Below are positions 9,057 through 17,133 of a DNA stretch of 32,091 bases, piece by piece (position 1 is the first letter of the stretch; every line of letters begins with the position of its first letter). The notes under the pieces were generated by a model that was not told the DNA's origin, did not search any database, and was given only the letters and a program-made list of their open reading frames with translations. The DNA is taken from the NCBI GenBank assembly GCA_026388815.1, contig JAPLJA010000191.1:1-32091 (forward strand), given 5' to 3'. The DNA comes from Pseudomonadota bacterium. GTDB lineage: Bacteria > Desulfobacterota > WTBG01 > JAPLJA01. The position numbers were made by a program, and so were the translations under genes.

Positions 9057-10526
9057 TTATCTGCTATCGCAGTGCCTGTTTTCTAAAACTGTTACTACTG
9101 CCGGGTGTTCAAAAAAAGCAAGCAAGGCAGTACTGCGGATAAGTTTAAATAATTGCCGTGTTACCGATACGCTGCCATAGGCCCAGGCATTGAAAATTGC
9201 AACCCGTGTCGGTAATGGCAGATGGGCAAACGACTGGAAATATCGTATTCTGACCAGGGCACCAAAACCTGCCATACCTATTTTTAACAGTATTTGAAAC
9301 TTCTTGGGCAGGCTTTTGATCTCCCCCTGGATGAAGCGTGCAGTGTAGGATATAACCACGCGCTGGTCAGACAGGGCGACGGAGTCAATGGGTACTGCCG
9401 CTTCAGCCAATGAGTAAATAAGGGGGGAAGGAACCTCGTTCATTTTTTCTGCAGCGGTGGATCCCAGCAGATTTGCAGTGATTGAAAACTGATCAGCATA
9501 TTTATCAATCGACGTTGCTCTTTTAGTAAGATTGATCGTTAACGCGAGCCGCACGCAGTACCAGATGATGACTGCTCCTCCCCACAGGGTAAGGGTTATG
9601 TAGGTAGCAATCTGGACTACCATGGCAAAACCAGTCGCTGTGGCAGGTGCAATACCTAAAAAGGTAAGCCCCTGAATACAAAATGAACGGAACGGGATAA
9701 TATGTCCCGGTCCGGAAGGTATCAGTATGCCGAGATTAGTAACGGCCATAACAAAAGTTGCCTGCACAATAGTTAACGTACTGCCGAAAGCCGGCATAAC
9801 CAGCAAGTACAGGCCTGCATCACAGAACCATATCACCATGCTCAGTAAAAGAATCTTGCCCAGATTTGCCTGACTGCGCAGATAGTTGACCCCATTTACG
9901 ATTCCCATAATAAAACGCAACACCGGATCATGCCATCGGGGATTAATAAAAGACGTTGATTTTGATGTTACCGCAAGAAAACGATTGGGGGCCAGAACGA
10001 TAAACAGCACGCCGATAACGGCAATGCCAAAGATAAAAGAGGAAAAAAGAACGGTCTTCTCAATTAATGCCCAGGTATTAAGAAAATACGATGCACCGGC
10101 CAGCAGGACCACTATAGCAATACCATCAAACAACCGTTCGAGCAGAACGACGGTAATAGATTGAGCAAAAGACAGCCCGGTACGTTCAGTCAACATACCG
10201 GCCCGGGCCAATTCACCTATCCGGACGGGCAGAATATTATTTACCGCATGTCCCACGACTACAATATTGCTTGCCGTCACCACCGAAAGGTTTGAATCAT
10301 GGCTCACTAACAGCTTGGTGCGCAGACCACGCAGGCAGAGGCTGGCCACATAACAGAGCACGGCGAACAGTATCCAGGGATAGAGCTGCGCATTGGAAAT
10401 AACCTCCCGCACATGCTGCCACTCCATGTTTTTCATTGCCATTAACATGAAGAAAATACTGAAAAGAATGCCGGCAATAAAAAAGAATATACGGAGCAAA
10501 CCTCTGGTAGCCTTAGTGTTTCGCAT
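9057..10526 (-). CDS. Flippase-like membrane protein (UPF0104 / lysylphosphatidylglycerol synthase TM type) with a C-terminal GMC-accessory-like helical domain
   Basis: 489 aa. N-terminal polytopic region with RIGELARAGMLTERTGLSFAQSITVVLLERLFDG and LIPSGPGHI. C-terminal about 150 aa (about nt 9057-9515) contains LAEAAVPID...FGALVRIRYFQSFAHLPLPTRVAIFNAWAYGSVSVTRQLFKLIRSTALLAFFEHPAVVTVL. Confidence 0.85.
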   Translation of the reverse strand: MRNTKATRGLLRIFFFIAGILFSIFFMLMAMKNMEWQHVREVISNAQLYPWILFAVLCYVASLCLRGLRTKLLVSHDSNLSVVTASNIVVVGHAVNNILPVRIGELARAGMLTERTGLSFAQSITVVLLERLFDGIAIVVLLAGASYFLNTWALIEKTVLFSSFIFGIAVIGVLFIVLAPNRFLAVTSKSTSFINPRWHDPVLRFIMGIVNGVNYLRSQANLGKILLLSMVIWFCDAGLYLLVMPAFGSTLTIVQATFVMAVTNLGILIPSGPGHIIPFRSFCIQGLTFLGIAPATATGFAMVVQIATYITLTLWGGAVIIWYCVRLALTINLTKRATSIDKYADQFSITANLLGSTAAEKMNEVPSPLIYSLAEAAVPIDSVALSDQRVVISYTARFIQGEIKSLPKKFQILLKIGMAGFGALVRIRYFQSFAHLPLPTRVAIFNAWAYGSVSVTRQLFKLIRSTALLAFFEHPAVVTVLENRHCDSR

Positions 10527-10638
10527 CTTGAAAAAGGAAATTAAAATTATCTATAAAAAATATTTGGAACATGAACACCCTATTTGTATAGAGGGGCTTG
10601 CAGTACGCCAGACGCTGCCCGGTCGCCCGGCAATTTGT

Positions 10639-11169
10639 TCACCGATGTTTTGGCCGTACCGTGATGTCTCTCAGAAAAGACAGGAGTTCATAGATATAGT
10701 GTATCGGTTTATATTTATAATACCAAAGCCTGGTAACAATGTTTTCATCATATATACGATAATATATTCTATGCACTTTTTGTATATTAAAGCCAGCTTT
10801 TTTAAAACAGTATTCAGCTCTATAGGAGTGAATATAGGCACACACCAGATCAAACGGTCTGTTGCTTATATTGTCATTCATATAGTCCTTTAAGTAAATT
10901 GCATTAGCATACGTATCAATATACTTTTGAGAAGCTATGAGAGGATAATGAATAGACAACGTTTTTTTCTCAGCAAGATATTCATGCGCTAATTCCTGTT
11001 CGTACTTCCTCCCTCCGTAATTATTAGCAGGAGCAAGATAAACAGTATCGCTATGCTGGGCAATCTGCGTCACATAGTCCAATACTTGCATATATACAAA
11101 ACTCGGCTTGGGCAGGGGTTCTCCTTTTGGGTCGGCTGCAATACCCTCTGGAACAACGATATAATTCAT
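10639..11169 (-). CDS. YdcF/SanA (DUF218)-like protein
   Basis: 176 aa. VPEGIAADPKGEPLPKPSFVYMQVLDYVTQIAQHSDTVYLAPANNYGG, similar in layout to DUF218 proteins. Start overlaps the upstream GT2 stop. Confidence 0.5.
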   Translation of the reverse strand: MNYIVVPEGIAADPKGEPLPKPSFVYMQVLDYVTQIAQHSDTVYLAPANNYGGRKYEQELAHEYLAEKKTLSIHYPLIASQKYIDTYANAIYLKDYMNDNISNRPFDLVCAYIHSYRAEYCFKKAGFNIQKVHRIYYRIYDENIVTRLWYYKYKPIHYIYELLSFLRDITVRPKHR

Positions 11170-11867
11170 GCTTTAGTAAATCGGATTCTTATAATCTGCA
11201 GCAAAGACTTCATTGCCGCCTTTAAGAGCCTCCATTTCTTAATTGAAACCTCTCCCGTCTGTCTTCCCCTGTGGGGAATCGGTATATTCTTAACTCTCAG
11301 TTTTTTCAGGATAAGGAATCCGGAGATTGCCACATTCGGGGCAAAGGTATCTGGAGGTATCTGCTTCAAGATCTGTTTTAAAACATTTGCTCTTAACAGT
11401 CTAAAAGGACAGTTGACGTCGGTGACACCGGTACCATAGAAAAGAGCTACAACCAGACGTGAAAAAAGGCTGACTATTTTACGGGGTAGGGGCTGGTGCC
11501 TACCTTCCCTGATCCCAATTACAGCATCTGCATTCTCTCTTTCATTCCATACTTTTTTAAAATGCTCTGCCCTCATCTCATTATCGCTATCCACCTGAAA
11601 TATCCAGTGTGCTTCCTGTACTGCTATTTGATAACCCTGGAGAATGGTCGGACCATGCCCAGAGTTTTTCTTGTTGATAACGTCCACTTTCGGGTTATCC
11701 CTGTATCGCGAAAGTACCTCTGCCGTATTGTCATTGGATCCATCATTTAAAACAATTATGCGGTAGGAGATGCCCACGTTGTCCATCTCCTTGATCCAGT
11801 CATCCAGAACCTCAGTAATACACTCAGCCTCGTTATACACTGGTATTACCACTTCAACATCATACAT
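11166..11867 (-). CDS. Glycosyltransferase family 2 (DPM1-like)
   Basis: VEVVIPVYNEAECITEVLDDW...IIVLNDGSNDNTAEVL...WIFQVDSDNEM (DxD-like). Confidence 0.9.
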   Translation of the reverse strand: MYDVEVVIPVYNEAECITEVLDDWIKEMDNVGISYRIIVLNDGSNDNTAEVLSRYRDNPKVDVINKKNSGHGPTILQGYQIAVQEAHWIFQVDSDNEMRAEHFKKVWNERENADAVIGIREGRHQPLPRKIVSLFSRLVVALFYGTGVTDVNCPFRLLRANVLKQILKQIPPDTFAPNVAISGFLILKKLRVKNIPIPHRGRQTGEVSIKKWRLLKAAMKSLLQIIRIRFTKA

Positions 11868-11870
11868 AGA

Positions 11871-13253
11871 TCATCTCACCCTATGAGTGTTTACAAAGGA
11901 AGGGTAGTGAAGGGTAAGTTCGGGGGTGCCAAACAGGATATGGTCAACAGCCTCGACTCCCTGCATGAGCGCATGATCCTGGTTGCCGCATTCATATTTC
12001 CAGGCACCAAACCTGCCACGAGAGTAGATATTATTTTTCTGCAGGTCAACCAGATACCTGTCGAGCAATTCATCCCGGCGCAAGAATGGTGTGGGATATG
12101 CGTATTCAGCACGGCATGACCAGGTGGAAACAACGGGGGTATTTTTTTCGATGAGGCAGGTGTTGTAAAATCCTTGCATGGCTTCATTGACCAGATGGTC
12201 GTGGTCTACAGGTTTCTGGGGAGACTCGGAAACTTCCCCCATCAGGGACCAGTATCTGCCTTCTGGTACGTTGTTTGGTGAGTAGTTTGAAAAAACCGTC
12301 ACCCGGTAAAAGGGATTATCATCCTCGGGGAAATACATCCAGCACTTGGTGCGGAGTTTCTCCGGAGGTTCTCCCTTCAAGCCAATACCAATAATGTTCG
12401 AGGAGGAATAGACAAACCTGTCCTTCTTGCCTGAGGATATGCCAGCCGTTATCAGGATAAGCTGGTCAATGGGTATGGTGGTAATAAGGTAATCGTAATG
12501 CTCTTCCCTTCCGTCCTTAAATTTCAGGATCCTCTTTTCAGCATCCAATGCGATCAGCTCTGAGTTAAAGTGAATTTTCTCTTGGGGCAGTTTTTCAGCT
12601 AAAGAGCGCCAGATAGCCCCTGTTCCGCCATAGAGGGGGAATCTAAAGGTATTGTTCGGTCCCCACGAACAGTCATCCTTCTCCTGCATGATATTATCGA
12701 TTACCCTCTTCACATCAGGGACAGCTACTCTCTCTCCTGTCCACTGGACTGATAGCTCTTCCAGAGGATATGCCCATACTTTTTTGTTATAGGGAATGAA
12801 AAAGTGTTTCGCAATCCCCTCACCAAAGGTATGGAGAATCCACTCAAGGAAATTTGCATGCTGTAAATTATCTTCACTGCAATGGATCAAACCAACGAGG
12901 CACTCTACCATATCCTTTTCCGGGAGCCTGCCTATATTATACTGGAGCGGGTATGGAATAAAACGGTTCTTGATCCATATCCAACTCTCCCGTTCATGAG
13001 GAACCCACCCTTCGCCGGGAATCGCTGTCTCCATCACCTGATCGAAGTAGTCGTAATGGGAGAACAGTACGTGTCCACCAATATCCCAGGTAAAACCCTT
13101 TTCATCCACAAAACTGGAAGAGAGACCACCTGCATACGCATTTTTCTCAAAAACTTCATAGTTGGTCGCTCCAAGCTCATGCAATCGCCAGGCCGCCCCA
13201 AGGCCGCACGGTCCTGCCCCTATGATCACAATTTTTTTCTTATCCCTCATCAT
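11871..13253 (-). CDS. FAD-dependent oxidoreductase, UDP-galactopyranose mutase / protoporphyrinogen oxidase-like
   Basis: 460 aa. IVIIGAGPCGLGAAWRLHELGATNYEVFEKNAYAGGLSSSF...GGHVLFSHYDYF...WIWIKNRFIPYPLQYNIGRLP...FFIPYNKKVWAYPLEELSVQW. Confidence 0.85.
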   Translation of the reverse strand: MMRDKKKIVIIGAGPCGLGAAWRLHELGATNYEVFEKNAYAGGLSSSFVDEKGFTWDIGGHVLFSHYDYFDQVMETAIPGEGWVPHERESWIWIKNRFIPYPLQYNIGRLPEKDMVECLVGLIHCSEDNLQHANFLEWILHTFGEGIAKHFFIPYNKKVWAYPLEELSVQWTGERVAVPDVKRVIDNIMQEKDDCSWGPNNTFRFPLYGGTGAIWRSLAEKLPQEKIHFNSELIALDAEKRILKFKDGREEHYDYLITTIPIDQLILITAGISSGKKDRFVYSSSNIIGIGLKGEPPEKLRTKCWMYFPEDDNPFYRVTVFSNYSPNNVPEGRYWSLMGEVSESPQKPVDHDHLVNEAMQGFYNTCLIEKNTPVVSTWSCRAEYAYPTPFLRRDELLDRYLVDLQKNNIYSRGRFGAWKYECGNQDHALMQGVEAVDHILFGTPELTLHYPSFVNTHRVR

Positions 13254-13290
13254 AGTCTCTCAAGAGAGGTCAGAAGGTTTAATCCCAAAT

Positions 13291-15585
13291 CTATGATACT
13301 TCCTTGCTCGAGATGTTTCTTTGAAAAAGAGAATTCTCCGTTCTTTCGAACTTATTGTTCAGGTAATTCTGGATACCCTGGCTAAAATGACGTGACTCTA
13401 AATCACGTAAAAAACCTTTTTCAATGAGGGGATAATATACTGGTGACATCATGGACATTAAGGTTTGACATCGCTCCCATTCAATTTCCAGCATTTCTCT
13501 ATAAAGAGGAGAAGATATGTCCTTTGGCAATAAGAGCATCCTCCAGAAGCGGCACAGGGTTTCTGCAAAACCACTCCCCACCCCTTCATAGAATGCTTCT
13601 CTCAAGGAACCACTAAATTTCTCACCAAACCTGCTGTCCAATGGATAATCAGGTGCATGGAGGGTATCGAATAGCATCTCAGCCCCTACGAGCATTCCGA
13701 CCCCCTTGATCACTTCATGCTGATGTTGGGGTGGAATCATGCTGATCTCCTGGAGGAGATTTTTTTCGGCCATCCATCTGCCATTATCCTTAATCTCGTG
13801 CTTAAATTTATCCAAGAAATTTTTAAAAAACCACTTTTCTCCTGAAGGGATGTTTTTGAACAACACTTCCTGGTTAATCATGACACTGTAGTATTTGTAG
13901 CCCAGATGCCGAAAGCCCCAGTTTTCATAAAAAAGGTTAGGGTACTTACTCACCACGATGTCGGTAAACGGCTTAAACTCTTTTTCCGGGATATTTTGTG
14001 CTGCCCGAACAACCCCATAGATAAAATCTCTCAGGTAATGTTTAGGTACTTCTTCTAAAGATTGTTCCAATTTTACTGCTCTGTTTGAATCCTTAATCAA
14101 ATTTTGCGTTAGGAGTGTGCCAAGACACCTGTAGGCATCTCCCTTGTGTTCCTCAGGGTAGTTTACCGTTATGGCTTTCGCATCTTCTACATTGCGATAG
14201 GCAAACTCTCCAAGGATAAATTTGGGGGCGAACTGATCATAATTGTAGCCTTTGTAATAAAATATCCTACCAAAGTCTTTTTTTGAATAAAGCTTTATAC
14301 TTCCTGCAAAACCAAAAAAGGAAAAAGAGATAAGGATAAAAATCGTTAGCAATGTATAATGAAACTTTATTTTGTGACGGGTGGTGAAAAGAGTTACACT
14401 CCCGATAGCAACTATGGCGAGGTAAAAGGGGAAAAGCACATGAAGCCAGCGATAACGTATAACATCGGAAGGGGGAAAGGTCGCGAACAAGCCAATAGTA
14501 GGCCAGTACTCAAAGGGGTAAACATGTAGGGGGGATAGGGAAAGGCACGATAAGAAAAAGATGGGAAATGCCCCCACAAAAAGTCCCTGGAGTATCGACG
14601 GGCTTGTTTTTTCAAGTCTTGCTTTTAATTTCCCGCTCATCAAAAACAGGTTCTGCAGGAAACTTTTTAAGAGTACTCCAGCAAAAAAAAGAATCGAGAG
14701 AGCAAATAAAATGGAAATAATTCCTATATCCCTTGAGGGATAAGCATAACCAAGCGAATGAGGGACATTAAACCCAAATGTCTGGATAAAACTCCAGATA
14801 TCAATGGCGATGTTTTTTAGCATGGATGCTAAATAATGTCCTCCGGTCCTTGACTGTACTGATCTTATAATCCAGGGAGAAAATCCAGCCCCAAATCCTA
14901 CCCCTAATAAAGCTATACGGCGAACTGTAACCGCTGCTGACTTGAAAATTAAGAGAAACACGAAACAGAAACCAACAAAAATAATGTGAGTATAGAACGT
15001 ATAAGCCCCCAGTCCGGAAAAAAACCCGAGTCCTAACCATAACCACAGAGCTGGTTTATTTTCATCATTTACAATAATCCTAAACAGGATCAGGAGCTGC
15101 ATCGCTATCAATGGATTTATCATGTGGTGTGAACTGATCGTACCGATGAGGTTAAGTCGGGCAAACATGGGGGGAGGAAAGGCAAACAGGGCTGTAAATA
15201 TGATGGCAGCCCATATACCCTGATACCTTTTTATGAAGATAATCCAGCATAGCAGGGACAGAAACGCAGAAGAAAGAGCAAAGACTTTCGTAGAAAAAAT
15301 AGACCTCCCAAAAACTTTAAAGAAGGTAACCAATGAAAGCCCTTCGATGAGAACATCTCCTGATCTATTTAAATATTCATACACAAAGAGCGGACCTCTG
15401 ATTTGCCTATCCAGGAGATCACAGGCTAAAACGCCGCTCACTGGCTCATCAATCCCCGGGTGAGAAATATGTGAGTACCCGAAGAGAATCACCCCGAATC
15501 TCTGCAAGAGAAACAGAGCTACAAGGATTATGAGTATTATTGTCAGGTACCGTATACTCTTAGAGGAGGGGTTCATCTTTCCCAT
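13291..15585 (-). CDS. GT39-like polytopic membrane protein with a long uncharacterised C-terminal soluble domain
   Basis: 764 aa. Multiple hydrophobic helices in the N-terminal about 450 aa, with GLSLVTFFKVFGRSIFSTKVFALSSAFLSLLC as in GT39 families. The C-terminal about 300 aa is non-hydrophobic. Confidence 0.65.
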   Translation of the reverse strand: MGKMNPSSKSIRYLTIILIILVALFLLQRFGVILFGYSHISHPGIDEPVSGVLACDLLDRQIRGPLFVYEYLNRSGDVLIEGLSLVTFFKVFGRSIFSTKVFALSSAFLSLLCWIIFIKRYQGIWAAIIFTALFAFPPPMFARLNLIGTISSHHMINPLIAMQLLILFRIIVNDENKPALWLWLGLGFFSGLGAYTFYTHIIFVGFCFVFLLIFKSAAVTVRRIALLGVGFGAGFSPWIIRSVQSRTGGHYLASMLKNIAIDIWSFIQTFGFNVPHSLGYAYPSRDIGIISILFALSILFFAGVLLKSFLQNLFLMSGKLKARLEKTSPSILQGLFVGAFPIFFLSCLSLSPLHVYPFEYWPTIGLFATFPPSDVIRYRWLHVLFPFYLAIVAIGSVTLFTTRHKIKFHYTLLTIFILISFSFFGFAGSIKLYSKKDFGRIFYYKGYNYDQFAPKFILGEFAYRNVEDAKAITVNYPEEHKGDAYRCLGTLLTQNLIKDSNRAVKLEQSLEEVPKHYLRDFIYGVVRAAQNIPEKEFKPFTDIVVSKYPNLFYENWGFRHLGYKYYSVMINQEVLFKNIPSGEKWFFKNFLDKFKHEIKDNGRWMAEKNLLQEISMIPPQHQHEVIKGVGMLVGAEMLFDTLHAPDYPLDSRFGEKFSGSLREAFYEGVGSGFAETLCRFWRMLLLPKDISSPLYREMLEIEWERCQTLMSMMSPVYYPLIEKGFLRDLESRHFSQGIQNYLNNKFERTENSLFQRNISSKEVS

Positions 15586-15608
15586 TTTAGTTATCCTCCC
15601 GGTAGTTT

Positions 15609-17129
15609 TTAATCATCTGGACATTCTTTAGTGAGGGTGGATATGAATTTTCTCCATCCAAGCCCCCAGATGATCCAGAAACAGATCAATGGTAAAATAC
15701 TTGCCAGGGTGTAAGGAAATAAGATCTCTCCCAGATTGAATGAATTAAAATTTTGAAGTGATCTCCACTTCTCAATATTTGCCAAATCGTAAAGATTACC
15801 ATAGTTTTTAAAATGTGTGAAGGGAACAGGGTTAATGGACACATTACCGGTGATTATATTCTTGAAAATGACATCGCGGAGAGGATTTACTATATCCCGT
15901 GGAATTTCATTACCGACTAAAGTGATGGAAAGATTGATGAGTATTGAAATAACACCAATGACTTTAAACACCTTGGGGAATCTCATCAAAGAAAACCCTG
16001 CAAGGAGAAAAAAGTAAGGGTAAGCAGGGAGGAGATAGCGGGGACCAGCAGCTGAGCCGCCATGCCATGCATGAAAACTTGCAATATAGAGGATAAAAAA
16101 AACTGATATGGCAGCACAGAGAATCGCCTCTGACCTCCATCTCTTGTCCTTAAAAAAGAAATATATCCCGGGTATCGCCATGAGAAGAACCGGTGACGAA
16201 AAAAACAATCCCCGATAGGGAGAAAAGAGGAGATAATAAAATCTCATACGATCAGGAATACCAAATAGTCTTCCCTGCACCTTCCACATTACCACATCGT
16301 TTGAATAATTGTAGCTTGATGCCAGAGGGTTTCCGAAGCACATAAAACTATAAAACCCCTGAACTATTCCTGGTGGAACACATCCCAGAATAAAAAAGGT
16401 GATGCACCTTCTCCCTTCTTTAAAGCTCATGAGATACATTGCAATGGCTGCCAGTATGTAGATGGTGGAAGGTTCGATGAGTACCCCTGAAGCTGCAGAA
16501 AACCCTGCGAAAGCAGCTACGGCTTTCTTTCTTTGAGAATCACCATGCCGAATGTGCATGGCCAGTGCAAAAGAGAGAAGTGAACAAAACGCTGCAGGCT
16601 GATGGCAATAGAAAGTCGTGCTGTAGGAAAAGGCAAGGGTTCCAAATCCAAAAAACAGGGTAAGGAGAAAGGAGTTGATGATACCCATCTGGAAGAAATG
16701 GTGAAACATATGAAAGATGAGGAGGCAGAGGAGAGCGGAGAAGAGAGTAGTGGTAAACAGGGTACTCATGTAGGCGCTAAGGTGAACCTGCCTTTCCTCG
16801 TCGTGAGGGAAAAGGTACTTCAGGAAGTATTCGGTTATGGCGAAAGGTGGCACGGCCATGAACGAAAGACCTGGTGTCTTGTTGATGTAGTAATGGCCAC
16901 GGTAAAAGGACCAGTCACCGGTATTTACAGACTCCATTTCTTTTGCATCCTCTTTATAATAATCTATCTTGAACGAGCGATGGTGGATCATGGCACGAAC
17001 GAGGCAGATCCTCACATTCTGGTTCCATCCCCCACCCTGAAAAAAATAGGCGTAACTTATAAAAAAAAGGACAAACAGGATTAAGTAACAGTTCCTTCTC
17101 GTCTGGCCGGTGACCTCCTGATAGAACAC
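15609..17129 (-). CDS. GT39-like membrane glycosyltransferase
   Basis: 506 aa polytopic. YYINKTPGLSFMAVPPFAI, HAWHGGSAAGPRYLLPAYPYFFLLAG. Confidence 0.75.
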   Translation of the reverse strand: MFYQEVTGQTRRNCYLILFVLFFISYAYFFQGGGWNQNVRICLVRAMIHHRSFKIDYYKEDAKEMESVNTGDWSFYRGHYYINKTPGLSFMAVPPFAITEYFLKYLFPHDEERQVHLSAYMSTLFTTTLFSALLCLLIFHMFHHFFQMGIINSFLLTLFFGFGTLAFSYSTTFYCHQPAAFCSLLSFALAMHIRHGDSQRKKAVAAFAGFSAASGVLIEPSTIYILAAIAMYLMSFKEGRRCITFFILGCVPPGIVQGFYSFMCFGNPLASSYNYSNDVVMWKVQGRLFGIPDRMRFYYLLFSPYRGLFFSSPVLLMAIPGIYFFFKDKRWRSEAILCAAISVFFILYIASFHAWHGGSAAGPRYLLPAYPYFFLLAGFSLMRFPKVFKVIGVISILINLSITLVGNEIPRDIVNPLRDVIFKNIITGNVSINPVPFTHFKNYGNLYDLANIEKWRSLQNFNSFNLGEILFPYTLASILPLICFWIIWGLGWRKFISTLTKECPDD

Positions 17130-17133
17130 TGCA

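Noticed and set aside
10393-10893. 166-aa plus-strand ORF
   Set aside because: Antisense to the flippase-like and DUF218-like genes; composition typical of a spurious AT-rich frame.
12882-13385. 167-aa plus-strand ORF
   Set aside because: Antisense to the FAD oxidoreductase; no recognisable motif.
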